Notes: generated by a model not told the origin, from the letters alone. DNA of 64,000 bases from SYOC01 sp964441775 (GCA_964441775.1 CAYTVL010000020.1:24170-88169), one strand, 5' to 3'. Shown: positions 18,035-26,715, counted from the first letter of the stretch. Numbers and translations are program-made.

Positions 18035-18138
18035 AATGGAATCGAATGCTCCTTGCTAGCCGCCTGAGCCGAAGGATGCTAGTCTGCATGCCAATCGGCT
18101 TTTGCCGGGCATAACACCAAGTTGGTTCAAAGAGCGGA

Positions 18139-18180
18139 AGCCCTGGGATCTAGCGATCGGTCCTAGGGCTTTGTATTTTT
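18139..18180 (+). terminator. Intrinsic terminator after the nitroreductase gene
   Basis: AGCCCT at 18139-18144 pairs with AGGGCT at 18165-18170, extended inward with one mismatch, and is followed by TTGTATTTTT. It sits about 100 bases past the stop and just before the FKBP gene. Confidence 0.65.
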
Positions 18181-18203
18181 AATAGACAGAAAGGAGTTCT
18201 CAC

Positions 18204-18632
18204 GTGGCCCAGGCAAAACATGGCGACACGATCAAAGTGCATTATACAGGCAAGCTCGCGGACGGGACGATTTTTGATTCATCCGTACAAGGCGATGCGC
18301 TGCAGTTTACCTTGGGCAGCGGCCAACTGATTCCAGGGTTTGAAAAAGCCGTGTTCGGTATGAGCGTCGGAGAAGAGAAGATTTTTATCATTCCTGCGGA
18401 TGAAGCCTACGGCGCTCACGATGCAGATCGTGTTTTTACGGTCGCTCGGAGTTCGTTGCCGTCCCAGATGAACCCAGCCATCGGACAGCGGTTTCAAGTC
18501 CGTCAACAAGATGGATCGACAATCGCCGTCATGGTCGTCGCTGTCTCCGACGCTGACGTGACCTTTGACGCGAATCATCCCCTGGCGGGAAAAGACCTCA
18601 CGTTCGAGATTCAAATTATTGAGATCGTATAA
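18204..18632 (+). CDS. FKBP-type peptidyl-prolyl isomerase, SlyD-like
   Basis: A 142-residue cytoplasmic peptidyl-prolyl cis-trans isomerase. The FKBP fold is clear: VHYTGKLADGTIFDSS, FTLGSGQLIPGFEKAV and IIPADEAYG. The inserted segment (about residues 75-120) is the SlyD-type insert-in-flap chaperone domain, and the C-terminal NHPLAGKDLTFEIQI is the standard SlyD ending. It lacks SlyD's metal-binding His/Cys tail. The start is a GTG at 18204 with AAGGAG seven bases upstream. Confidence 0.93.
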   Translation: MAQAKHGDTIKVHYTGKLADGTIFDSSVQGDALQFTLGSGQLIPGFEKAVFGMSVGEEKIFIIPADEAYGAHDADRVFTVARSSLPSQMNPAIGQRFQVRQQDGSTIAVMVVAVSDADVTFDANHPLAGKDLTFEIQIIEIV

Positions 18633-18733
18633 ATCACTTGTATGACGGGCGCTCCTTGACGGCCAGAGAGTGATTGAGTTTTCCGATCTGTAACTCGCTT
18701 CGGCTCTGTTCGTACAGTGAGAGGAGTTGCGTT

Positions 18734-19624
18734 ATGGCGATGAAGGACATCAAAGTGGCATACGGTATCGACGTTGATGCGGTGGGTGGATGGCTCGGTT
18801 CATATGGCGGAGAGGATTCGCCGGACGATATCTCGCGTGGGCTGTTCGCCGGTGAAGTCGGCGTGCCACGCTTGTTGAAACTGTTTGACAAATATCAGTT
18901 GAAAACTTCCTGGTTCATTCCTGGACACTCGATTGAAACCTTTCCGGAACAGACCCAGATGATCGTTGCCGCCGGCCACGAGGTTGGCGCTCACGGGTAT
19001 TCACACGAGAACCCTATCGCGATGACGCCACAACAGGAAGAAGAAGTACTGGTGAAGACTATCAACCTTATCGCTCAGGTGTCTGGGCGGCGACCAGTCG
19101 GCTACGTCGCGCCCTGGTGGGAGTTTTCGCCTATCACGAATGAGTTGTTACTCAAGCATGGCTTCACCTACGATCACAGCCTCATGCACGATGACTTTCA
19201 TCCCTACTATGTCCGCGTCGGCGACCGGTGGACAAAAATTGACTACAGCAAACCCGCCTCGCAGTGGATGCACCCCCTCGTGCGCGGTCGGGAGACGGAC
19301 CTCATCGAGCTCCCGGCGAACTGGTATCTCGACGATCTGCCGCCAATGATGTTCATCAAGAAAGCTCCCAACAGTCACGGCTTCGTGAACCCTCGTGATA
19401 TTGAGCAACTGTGGCGAGATCAGTTCGATTGGGTCTACCGAGAGTATGATTACGCTGTATTTACTATGACCATTCATCCAGATGTAAGCGGTCGCCCCCA
19501 GGTGCTCTTGATGCATGAACGCTTAATCGAATATTTCAACGGCCATGCGGGCGTGCACTGGGGCACGTTTGCCGAGATTGCCGCTGACTTCGCGCAACGC
19601 CAACCTCGGGCGCGAGAAGCGTGA
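18734..19624 (+). CDS. Polysaccharide deacetylase (NodB-fold) family protein
   Basis: A 296-residue NodB-homology-domain protein. The catalytic region shows YGIDVDAVGG near the start (metal Asp) and the H-x3-H metal pair in HEVGAHGYSHEN, with APWWEFSP later. It has no signal peptide, so it is probably cytoplasmic, like the subgroup that acts on small amides (allantoinase-like/PuuE) rather than on cell-wall sugars. I start at the ATG at 18734 because GAGAGGAG lies upstream; an upstream in-frame ATG lacks a site. Confidence 0.85.
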   Translation: MAMKDIKVAYGIDVDAVGGWLGSYGGEDSPDDISRGLFAGEVGVPRLLKLFDKYQLKTSWFIPGHSIETFPEQTQMIVAAGHEVGAHGYSHENPIAMTPQQEEEVLVKTINLIAQVSGRRPVGYVAPWWEFSPITNELLLKHGFTYDHSLMHDDFHPYYVRVGDRWTKIDYSKPASQWMHPLVRGRETDLIELPANWYLDDLPPMMFIKKAPNSHGFVNPRDIEQLWRDQFDWVYREYDYAVFTMTIHPDVSGRPQVLLMHERLIEYFNGHAGVHWGTFAEIAADFAQRQPRAREA

Positions 19625-19803
19625 TCGTTTCGTGTTCCACGGCCCACTCAAAAAGCTTTGTCCGGAACACATGGTCGGGACCGGGCAACCGGCGGAGGAA
19701 ATGCTGGATTGCAAGTCCTGACCCCTTTCAGCTTTTCTAGTTTGTCTCGCGACGAGGCCCGAAAACAATAAAATCCCCGTAGTCTCCGCTCCTCTGCAGC
19801 AGG
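19625..19803. other. Convergent intergenic region with a partial GGTCAGG repeat
   Basis: At about 19704-19726 this region holds the sequence that reads AAAGGGGTCAGGACTTGCA on the minus strand. It resembles one arm of the inverted-repeat element at 29889-29974, so it looks like a half copy of the same family. No gene seen. Confidence 0.45.
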
Positions 19804-20640
19804 TTAGAACGGTTTATCTCCATTAATGGTCACACGCTCCATCCGTCGATACGCGCCGAGGTTGTCCGCTACCACGCGATGTTGCGTACAGCGATTATCC
19901 CACAGGGCGACGGAGTTCATCCGCCAGCGGAACCGGCAAGTGAAATCAGGAGACTCGATATGGCGATACAAGAAGCCGAGCAGCGCCGCACTCTCGGCGG
20001 GCTTCATACCTTTGATCGAGTCGGTAAACGCCGAATTGACAAACAGCGCCTTGCGCCCAGTCTCGGGGTGCGTGCGCACGATCGGATGTTCCGCCGACAC
20101 GACCTGCTCGGCGCGCTTACCGCCAATGTGGTCAGTCTTATAATTATCGCGTGAAAAAGTGCGCGACGTGTCATGGATAGCAATTAACCCTGACAACAGA
20201 CGCTGCATGGTGTCGGACAACGCCTCATACGCGGCATACATGCTCGCCCACATGGTGTCGCCGCCAAACTCCGGAGCGGCGGCGCAGCGGAGCACCGAGC
20301 CTAGCGGCGGCCTGTCCTCGAACGTCACATCGGAGTGCCATGCCTCAGCCACGAAGGGATGTTTGTCATCGCTTTCCAGAACGACAAATTCCGGGTGCCC
20401 TTCATTTTTAAGCGGTTGCAAAAAGGGATGCACATGCAGCGCGCCAAAGCGGCGTCCGAAGGCTTTGTGCTGGTCGCGTGTAATTTCTTGCTCACGGAAA
20501 AAGATTACTTGATGTTGAAGAAACGCCGCGCGGACCTCGGCAAATTCAGCGTCGTTGAGAGTGCCGAGCTGCGCGCCGGTAATCTCCGCGCCAAGTGCGC
20601 CGGCGAGAGGGGTCACGATAATATGTTGGGACGTCGCCAT
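19804..20640 (-). CDS. TauD/TfdA family Fe(II)/2-oxoglutarate dioxygenase (copy 2)
   Basis: A 278-residue paralogue of the dioxygenase at 14465, with the same length and about 85-90% identical by eye, including WHSDV, CTQHRVVAD and the C-terminal Arg cluster. A stretch of some 50 bases around codons for AEQVVSAEHPIVRTHPE is identical in DNA. It should use Fe(II) and 2-oxoglutarate to hydroxylate a similar substrate. It differs in regulation: its promoter contains a TetR-type palindrome between -35 and -10. AAGGAG precedes the ATG at 20640. The regulator gene lies just upstream on the same strand. Confidence 0.93.
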   Translation of the reverse strand: MATSQHIIVTPLAGALGAEITGAQLGTLNDAEFAEVRAAFLQHQVIFFREQEITRDQHKAFGRRFGALHVHPFLQPLKNEGHPEFVVLESDDKHPFVAEAWHSDVTFEDRPPLGSVLRCAAAPEFGGDTMWASMYAAYEALSDTMQRLLSGLIAIHDTSRTFSRDNYKTDHIGGKRAEQVVSAEHPIVRTHPETGRKALFVNSAFTDSIKGMKPAESAALLGFLYRHIESPDFTCRFRWRMNSVALWDNRCTQHRVVADNLGAYRRMERVTINGDKPF

Positions 20641-20688
20641 ACGAATCTCCTTTTTCGTAAAAGTGTCACCAAACGGTTACAAGGCGCG

Positions 20689-20717
20689 ACTATAACCAAT
20701 TGGTTACAATTAGTCAA
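20689..20717 (-). promoter_or_regulatory. Promoter of dioxygenase copy 2 with embedded operator
   Basis: Read on the minus strand: TTGACT (20717-20712), a 17-base spacer, TATAGT (20694-20689). The spacer holds the operator palindrome. Both hexamers are one base from consensus and the spacing is ideal, so this is a strong, repressible promoter giving a leader of about 40 bases. Confidence 0.75.
20693..20706. promoter_or_regulatory. TetR-type operator O1 (TAACCAATTGGTTA)
   Basis: A perfect 14-bp palindrome between the -35 and -10 of the dioxygenase promoter. The same 14 bases recur at 21486-21499 beside the TetR gene. A degenerate third copy (ACCAAACGGTTAC, 11 of 13 matching) lies at 20668-20680, downstream of the start of transcription. 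Confidence 0.8.
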
Positions 20718-20734
20718 GCGCGGCGCGCGCTCTG

Positions 20735-21442
20735 TCAGTGGGAAAGTGCGAACATGTCCTGGAGCATCTGTATGACTTGCTCGCGCACCTTGTGGCGATC
20801 TTCCGCATCGAGCCCGGTAGCGATTAGCAAGAACGGCTCAAAGAGCAGCCACCCCATGCTCAGCGCGCTGATTGCTCCCACCACAATCCGGGCGTCCACC
20901 GGCCCCAGAGGAAGCGCGTGTTGCTGTTGCGCATGCGGCTGTTGTTGCTCAGCCTGGAGTAGTTCAATCATCCGTCGCACGTTGGGAAAGTCGCGTTGCA
21001 GCGTGCGTGGATTCTCGTTATCGAGGATCGCTCGTGCAAGCACGCGCCAATAGTCCTCGTGCTCGGCGACGAACTTGAAGCGCTCTCGGAGGCTGGCGCG
21101 GCTATCGGCGATCTCGTTCGTAGCGACGGCGATTTCCTCGACCGCTCGTTCGAGCACCGCACGCAGCACGTCGTGCTTGGCGCCAAAATGCCGGTGCACC
21201 AAGGCATGGTTGACACGAGCCGCCGCCGCAATATCTCGCACCGAGACGGAAGCAGGGCCGCGGGTGGCGAACAGTTTCGTTGCTGCGTCAAGCACCGCCG
21301 CCATAATCGCCTCGCGCCCTCGTGGGCGATGGTTCTGGTCAGCTCCGTTAGTCGACTTCACGCTCTTTTGCGGTTTTCCACGCCCGCGCGCCTGCACAGT
21401 ACTCTGCCTACGTTGAGGCGGGGCGCTTATCGATTCCCTCAT
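20735..21442 (-). CDS. TetR/AcrR family transcriptional regulator
   Basis: About 235 residues. After a basic, disordered N-terminus, the DNA-binding domain reads AVLDAATKLFATRGPASVSV then RDIAAAARVNHALVHRHFG, the typical TetR helix-turn-helix; the rest is an all-helical ligand-binding and dimerisation domain with a Gln-rich loop. I start at the ATG at 21442, which has GAAGAGGA eight bases upstream; an upstream TTG at 21481 would lie in the operator. Identical palindromes in front of its own gene and in the downstream dioxygenase promoter imply autoregulation and control of the dioxygenase. The inducer is unknown, possibly the dioxygenase substrate. Confidence 0.9.
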   Translation of the reverse strand: MRESISAPPQRRQSTVQARGRGKPQKSVKSTNGADQNHRPRGREAIMAAVLDAATKLFATRGPASVSVRDIAAAARVNHALVHRHFGAKHDVLRAVLERAVEEIAVATNEIADSRASLRERFKFVAEHEDYWRVLARAILDNENPRTLQRDFPNVRRMIELLQAEQQQPHAQQQHALPLGPVDARIVVGAISALSMGWLLFEPFLLIATGLDAEDRHKVREQVIQMLQDMFALSH

Positions 21443-21474
21443 TCTCTGATTCCTCTTCAGCCGTCGGTTCACTC

Positions 21475-21503
21475 TTGACAAATTATAACCAATTGGTTAC
21501 GGA
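21475..21503 (+). promoter_or_regulatory. Divergent tetR / envelope-operon promoter region
   Basis: On the plus strand TTGACA (21475-21480) is followed after 17 bases by a poor -10 (TACGGA). On the minus strand a perfect TATAAT (21488-21483) serves the TetR gene, with a weak -35. The operator overlaps both, so one bound repressor should block both directions. Confidence 0.55.
21486..21499. promoter_or_regulatory. TetR-type operator O2 (TAACCAATTGGTTA)
   Basis: The same perfect 14-bp palindrome as at 20693. It overlaps the TATAAT of the TetR gene and the spacer of the divergent TTGACA promoter upstream of the parvulin gene. Confidence 0.8.
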
Positions 21504-21565
21504 GAGCAATGTCGTCGATGGGTTATGGTTGCTATTGTCAAAAGGAGAGGCTCTGAGGTGCGAAG

Positions 21566-22489
21566 ATGGCGACAAAAGTGAGTTGGGCGCAAACGAAAGA
21601 GCGGGTATCCATGTTCTTGGGCGCAGGCGTAACGGTCGGCATCCTCTTGGCTGTGGCCGGGGCGCTCGCGCCCACTGGCGGTGATTTTTCGAGGAATATC
21701 GTTGCTCGGGTCAACGGCAAGGCGATTACTGTACATGATGTAGAACTTGTGCTGCAGCGGCTCAATCACTCTGGTTCGGCTACCCCAGAAGAGCGGCGCG
21801 AAGCGCTACAGCGCCTCATCGACCAAGAGCTGCTCGTGCAGCGGGGGGTCGAGATCGGGCTCCTAGAGTCCGACCGCACCGTACGGAAGGCGCTTGTGAT
21901 GGCGATGATCGACGCCATTGTCGCAGACGTCGTTGCGCAGGAGCCGACGGAAGAGGAGCTGCGCGCTTTCTACAATTCTCATGCCGCTGTCTTCACCCTG
22001 CCGGCTCGGGTGCACGTCCAGCAGATTTATTGTAGTGGGAGTGGCGATCTTGCCCGCGCGCGCACGCAAGCAGAGCAAGCGTCCGCTGCGCTGGCCCGCG
22101 GGGACAGTTTCCAGGAGGTCCGCGCCCAGTATAGCGATGTGGAAAGTATTCCGCTTCCCACTACCCTCGCGCCGCCACAAGTGTTGCGTCGCTCTCTTGG
22201 TCCGACGCTCGCCGACGCGATCCTCCTTTTGCAAGAAGGAGAAAGTTCTTCCCCGCTACAGTCGTCAGCAGGCTACCACATTCTGCATCTCATAGACCGA
22301 CAGCCAGAACAGGTCCAGCCCTATGAGACAGTTAAACAGGAAGTGAGAGCGGAGTACTTCCATCGCAAACGGGACGCAGCGCTACAAGCCTATCTTGATC
22401 GTTCCCGCCGTGAGGCCGTGATGGTGTTGTCGCCGCACGCCCCGCGACCAGATGAAGGTAGACAAGAAGAATCCAGTGAAAGACCGTGA
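21566..22489 (+). CDS. Membrane-anchored parvulin-type peptidyl-prolyl isomerase
   Basis: A 307-residue SurA/PpiC-like folding factor. Residues 17-37 (FLGAGVTVGILLAVAGALAP) are an uncleaved signal or membrane anchor. A SurA-type N-terminal chaperone domain follows (IVARVNGKAITVHDVELVLQ, LIDQELLVQRGVEIGLLESD). Residues about 145-245 are the parvulin domain (RVHVQQIYCS, ARGDSFQEVRAQYSD, GYHILHLIDRQP). It should assist folding of exported proteins in the periplasm. First gene of a same-strand run with a DUF3604 protein, a shorter relative of itself and HupE/UreJ. The operator O2 lies about 70 bases upstream. Confidence 0.88.
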   Translation: MATKVSWAQTKERVSMFLGAGVTVGILLAVAGALAPTGGDFSRNIVARVNGKAITVHDVELVLQRLNHSGSATPEERREALQRLIDQELLVQRGVEIGLLESDRTVRKALVMAMIDAIVADVVAQEPTEEELRAFYNSHAAVFTLPARVHVQQIYCSGSGDLARARTQAEQASAALARGDSFQEVRAQYSDVESIPLPTTLAPPQVLRRSLGPTLADAILLLQEGESSSPLQSSAGYHILHLIDRQPEQVQPYETVKQEVRAEYFHRKRDAALQAYLDRSRREAVMVLSPHAPRPDEGRQEESSERP

Positions 22490-22549
22490 CTGGAGGCGCG
22501 CCTGGAGAGTGATTTGATGTCAAGACGCCAGAATAGGAGGGGAACGCGT

Positions 22550-24859
22550 ATGGGTCAGCAAAGTCTGGTGGCGAGAGCTGCGGCTCTCTTGTCTATGGTA
22601 GTGGGAATTCTAAGCTCTGTTGCTATTTTGGGGGCCGCAGAGACAGACGCGGACCGCACGCGTCCAGGCTATATTCCAGACCCTCAAGGGTATTGGCAAG
22701 GCGACCCCTTCGCCCCTGGAAAGGTGGGTCAGACTCGCGCCCCGCAGGCGTCGGTGGACGCACGGGGTGAGCAGCAGCTCAGCGCCAAGCGGAGCCTCGA
22801 TGTTAACAATCCCAAGCAGATCTTATTTGGCGACATGCATGTGCATTCGACCTATTCGGTGGACGCCTTCCGCTTTAGCTTGCCGCTGATGCAGGGCTCG
22901 CGCGGGGCCTATCCTCCGGCTGACGCTTGCGACTACGCTCGCTATATTTCCCAACTGGATTTCTACTGGATCACCGATCATGCGGAGGCGTACACCCCGC
23001 AGCACTGGAAGGACTCGGTTGAGGCGATTCGTCAGTGCAATGCCGTGGCGGGCGATCCCCAGAACCCCGATCTTGTCGCCTTCGTTGGTTGGGAATGGAC
23101 GCAGATGGGCACGACGGCCAAGGATCACTACGGCCACCATAACGTTTTTTTTCGCGATACGGACTCGGAGAAGATTCCCTCACGCCCCATCGGCGCAGCG
23201 GGTTCGGCCACGGACGCCTTGCGCGGCCAATTTGGTCGGCTCCCAGCCAGAATCAAGGATGTCGACATTCTCAATCGTTCTTACTATGAAGCCTTTGACC
23301 GTTTCGTGGGCGAAATGGGCTCTACGCCGAACTGCACACAGGGCGTCAATACGCGAGAACTGCCCCAGGACTGCTTCGAGACGGCCGCAGACCCGGCGGA
23401 GTTGTTCAAGAAGCTCGACGAATGGGGCTTCGACACCATGGTGATTCCGCACGGCAGCACCTGGGGGATCTACACGCCGCCGGATTCTTCGTGGGATATG
23501 CAGTTAGTCAAAAAACAACATGATTCTGAAAAGATGAATCTCATTGAGGTCTACTCTGGCCACGGCAATTCGGAGAACTACAGGGATTTCCGCACACGCG
23601 TGCGCGACGCGGACGGAAAGTTCGTTTGTCCCGAGCCGCAGGCCAACTATTTACCAAGTTGTTGGCAAGCTGGGGAGATCATCCGCAAACGCTGCCAGGC
23701 TATTGGTCTGGAGGAGGCTGAATGCGACAAGCGCGCCGCCGAGGCCAGACAGAATTTTGTCAAAGTAGACAGTATAGCGGGATGGCTGACCGTGCCTGGT
23801 ACGGAGGTGAAAGACTGGCTCGACGCGGGCCAGGCGCGTGATGTCTTTCTCCCGGCTTTTAACTACCAGCCCCTGAAGTCGGTCCAATACGGGTTGGCGA
23901 TCCGCAACTTCGATGACCCCAAAGAGCCGTTGCGCTACAAGTGGGGGTTCATTTCGTCAAGCGACAATCATTCCGCACGCCCGGGGACTGGCTTCAAGCA
24001 GTACGATCGCAAGTGGGCCACCGAGGCGTTTGGCGAGCGCGATGAATATTGGCATACACTCTTATACGGCAAGAAGGCCTATCCGGCGGCGCGGTCGGTC
24101 TCGGTCGAAAACCTCCCGCTCGGCCTTGGTACGACTGAGTTCGAGCGCATCTCCTCGTTCTGGAACCTGGGTGGTCTGGCGGCGGTGCACGCCACGGGGC
24201 GCAACCGCGAGGCGATCTGGGATGCCTTGAAGCACAGGGAAGCCTATGGCACCAGCGGAGTCCGTATCCTGTTATGGTTTGATCTGTTGAACGGCAAAGG
24301 GAAAGATGGCAAGGATGTGGTCATTCCCATGGGCGGAGAGACCACCATGAACCAGGCTCCACAATTCCGAGTGCATGCCGCCGGTTCCTTGAAACAACTG
24401 CCTGGTTGTTCAGACTGGGTCAAGCAGGCGTTGTCCGTCAAGCACCTACAGAAGCTGGCCTCGGGCGAGTGTTACAACCCGTCGGACGAGCGCTATTATA
24501 TCGACCGCATTGAGGTGGTGCGCATCCGTCCGCAGCAGCACAAAGACGAACCCGTGAAAGAACTGATTGAGGATCACTGGAAAGTGTTCAAGTGCGAGCG
24601 CAACCGGGCGGGATGTAGCGTCGAGTTCAGCGATCCCGACTTCTCCCGTGATACCGTCTATTATGTGCGCGCCATTCAAGAGGACACGCCAACAGTCAAT
24701 GGCAAGAACCTGCGGACCACGTTCGACGAAAAGGGCAATGCACTGGAGGTGACGCCGTGTTACGGGGACTATCGGACCGAGGAGACCGATAACTGCTTGG
24801 GTATGGTCGGTCATCGAGCATGGTCCTCGCCGATCTACGTAGACTATGCAGGGAAATGA
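22550..24859 (+). CDS. DUF3604 secreted PHP-like metal-dependent hydrolase
   Basis: A 769-residue exported protein with a signal peptide (AAALLSMVVGILSSVAILGA). The DUF3604 domain starts near residue 92 with GDMHVHSTYSVDAF, a D-x-H-x-H pattern like that of PHP-superfamily phosphoesterases, followed by WITDHAEAYTP, NLIEVYSGHGNSENYRDF and SSDNHSARPGTG. These His/Asp residues should bind a metal cluster in the periplasm. No substrate is established for the family. The start is set by AGGAGGGG before the ATG at 22550. It is flanked by two SurA-like proteins, which may fold or escort it, and followed by a HupE-type transporter. Confidence 0.88.
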   Translation: MGQQSLVARAAALLSMVVGILSSVAILGAAETDADRTRPGYIPDPQGYWQGDPFAPGKVGQTRAPQASVDARGEQQLSAKRSLDVNNPKQILFGDMHVHSTYSVDAFRFSLPLMQGSRGAYPPADACDYARYISQLDFYWITDHAEAYTPQHWKDSVEAIRQCNAVAGDPQNPDLVAFVGWEWTQMGTTAKDHYGHHNVFFRDTDSEKIPSRPIGAAGSATDALRGQFGRLPARIKDVDILNRSYYEAFDRFVGEMGSTPNCTQGVNTRELPQDCFETAADPAELFKKLDEWGFDTMVIPHGSTWGIYTPPDSSWDMQLVKKQHDSEKMNLIEVYSGHGNSENYRDFRTRVRDADGKFVCPEPQANYLPSCWQAGEIIRKRCQAIGLEEAECDKRAAEARQNFVKVDSIAGWLTVPGTEVKDWLDAGQARDVFLPAFNYQPLKSVQYGLAIRNFDDPKEPLRYKWGFISSSDNHSARPGTGFKQYDRKWATEAFGERDEYWHTLLYGKKAYPAARSVSVENLPLGLGTTEFERISSFWNLGGLAAVHATGRNREAIWDALKHREAYGTSGVRILLWFDLLNGKGKDGKDVVIPMGGETTMNQAPQFRVHAAGSLKQLPGCSDWVKQALSVKHLQKLASGECYNPSDERYYIDRIEVVRIRPQQHKDEPVKELIEDHWKVFKCERNRAGCSVEFSDPDFSRDTVYYVRAIQEDTPTVNGKNLRTTFDEKGNALEVTPCYGDYRTEETDNCLGMVGHRAWSSPIYVDYAGK

Positions 24860-24862
24860 ACG

Positions 24863-25489
24863 ATGATGAGCGGGCAAGCCAATCGATCTGCGCTTTTGCT
24901 ACTAGCTATGGGGAGCGTCGTTGGGGTGATTCTGGGAGTCGTTGCGGCGTTTCATGGGGGCGACTCTTCCTCTAGCCTGCTGCCGGACGACGCCATCGCT
25001 TTAGTGAACGGTCGACCTATCACGACCGAAGATTATACTCGTGCGGTGGCGCTATTAGCGAGCGATAAACGCAGCGAGATCACCGAAGCTGACCGTGCGT
25101 ACGTCTTGACCCGCCTGATTGAGGAAGAATTGCTTGTGCAGCGCGGCGTGGCCAGCGGTCTTGTAGACTCCGACCGTACGGTTCGCCAGGCGATCACCCA
25201 GGCGATGCTCGCTTCCATCGGGGCGGAGAGTGTGAGCGCACAACCGACGGAAGAGGCGCTCCGCAATTTTTACCTGGAGAACCCCTCGTTGTTCGCAGGC
25301 CTAGGCTCAGCGTTCGGCGGTCAGGGGGTAACTGAAGAATCAACAGGAGAGCGGCCTGCGTTCGCGGAGGTCCAGGAGCAAGTTGAAGCCACGTATTTAC
25401 AGCGCGCTCGAGGCGACGCCCTGCGGGAGTATCTCCAGTGGCTGCGCGGCGAGGCGAAAATTGCTCTAGCACCAGAGGTGCGGCAATGA
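24863..25489 (+). CDS. SurA-N-like protein lacking the parvulin domain
   Basis: A 208-residue relative of the parvulin at 21566. It has the membrane anchor (LLLLAMGSVVGVILGVVAAF), the N-terminal chaperone-like domain (AIALVNGRPITTEDY, RLIEEELLVQRGVASGLVDS) and the C-terminal helix (VQEQVEATYLQRARGDALRE). The whole catalytic PPIase domain (about 100 residues in the relative) is replaced by a short Gly-rich link. It is therefore predicted to be a chaperone or subunit without isomerase activity. It starts 3 bases after the DUF3604 stop and overlaps the next gene by ATGA. Confidence 0.82.
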   Translation: MMSGQANRSALLLLAMGSVVGVILGVVAAFHGGDSSSSLLPDDAIALVNGRPITTEDYTRAVALLASDKRSEITEADRAYVLTRLIEEELLVQRGVASGLVDSDRTVRQAITQAMLASIGAESVSAQPTEEALRNFYLENPSLFAGLGSAFGGQGVTEESTGERPAFAEVQEQVEATYLQRARGDALREYLQWLRGEAKIALAPEVRQ

Positions 25490-26715
25490 GCCTGCGGAGC
25501 TGGATCGGGGTTGGACTGCTTACTCTGGTCGTGAGTTTCGTGCTTGCCGCCTCAGCGATTGCGCATACACGCAGTCAGTCGTTTTCTTCCTGGTACGTGC
25601 GGGACGGCGAGGTCCGACTGAACTTTAGCGTTCAAGCGCTGGAGGCGACGCGCCTCGGGTTGATCGAGGACGCTGCTCTCGCGCTAGACGAACTGTTAGT
25701 GAAGCACCTTGCCGCCCACATCGTCGTGCGAGCGGGGGGGGCGGTCTGTCGCACCGTGATCGGTCCGCTGGCGCGTACAGCTAGTGAAGGTTACCTGCGG
25801 GTAGAGTGGCAGTTTGCGTGCCCTACCACAGGGCCTATTGAGATCAACAATGACGCCTTCTTTGCTGTGGCGTCGTCTCACGTGCATTACGCGCGGGTCC
25901 GTATCGGGGACCGTCCTCCTGTCGAATACTTATTTACCAATGTCGAGCGGCACCACGTTCTTGCGACTGGCGGGCAGATGGGGCCTGAATCTCGGGCAGC
26001 GTCTTTCCGGGCCTATATCGTGCTCGGGATCGAGCACATTCTCATTGGGATCGATCACCTTGCCTTCCTGCTTGCGCTCTTATTACCGTGTCGTCGCGTG
26101 CGAGAGGTCATCTTCATGGTCACGGGCTTCACCCTTGGCCATAGCCTTACGTTGAGCCTTGCCGTGCTTGGCCTCGTCACGCCGAACGCGCCGGTGATTG
26201 AGGCGCTCATCGGCTTCACCATTGCGCTCGTTGCCGCTGAGAACGTCGGCGTGACAACTGGCGCAGGCCCCAAGATCGCACTTATTGCCGGTGCGGTGCT
26301 GACAACTTTGCTCCTTATGAAACTGTGGAGCCAGACTGGTCTCCCAGCGATCACATTGGCGGGCTTGGCCATATTCACGTTCTGTTATTTGCCGCTTGCG
26401 AACACCCCTGAGCAAGCGGCGCGGATGAGGCCGCTGCTCACCGTCCTCTTCGGGCTGATTCATGGCTTTGGCTTCGCCAGCGTCTTGATGAAGATCCGGC
26501 TACCCACGGACCGCTTGGTTCCCGCACTCCTTGGGTTCAACATTGGTGTAGAGTTTGGCCAGTTAGGCGTCGTCGTCGCGCTATGGGGTGTCGGGACTTT
26601 CGCCGTGCGGCGGTTCCCCGCTATCGATTCCCGGTTCGCGATTGATGCGGCCTCGGCGTCGCTCTGCGCGCTCGGCTTGTTCTGGTTCGTCGAGCGGATG
26701 TTTGTAGGAGGATGA
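25486..26715 (+). CDS. HupE/UreJ family membrane protein
   Basis: A 409-residue protein with a signal peptide (VGLLTLVVSFVLAASAIAHT), an extracytoplasmic domain of about 150 residues, then six or more membrane helices. The HupE/UreJ signature is present: LGIEHILIGIDHLAFLLALL, FMVTGFTLGHSLTLSLAV, GLIHGFGFASVL and GFNIGVEFGQLGV, with His and Asp residues that resemble Ni/Co permease ligands. Family members are thought to move nickel or cobalt. The start ATG overlaps the previous stop (ATGA), so it is translationally coupled. Last gene of the four-gene envelope operon. Confidence 0.88.
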   Translation: MSLRSWIGVGLLTLVVSFVLAASAIAHTRSQSFSSWYVRDGEVRLNFSVQALEATRLGLIEDAALALDELLVKHLAAHIVVRAGGAVCRTVIGPLARTASEGYLRVEWQFACPTTGPIEINNDAFFAVASSHVHYARVRIGDRPPVEYLFTNVERHHVLATGGQMGPESRAASFRAYIVLGIEHILIGIDHLAFLLALLLPCRRVREVIFMVTGFTLGHSLTLSLAVLGLVTPNAPVIEALIGFTIALVAAENVGVTTGAGPKIALIAGAVLTTLLLMKLWSQTGLPAITLAGLAIFTFCYLPLANTPEQAARMRPLLTVLFGLIHGFGFASVLMKIRLPTDRLVPALLGFNIGVEFGQLGVVVALWGVGTFAVRRFPAIDSRFAIDAASASLCALGLFWFVERMFVGG

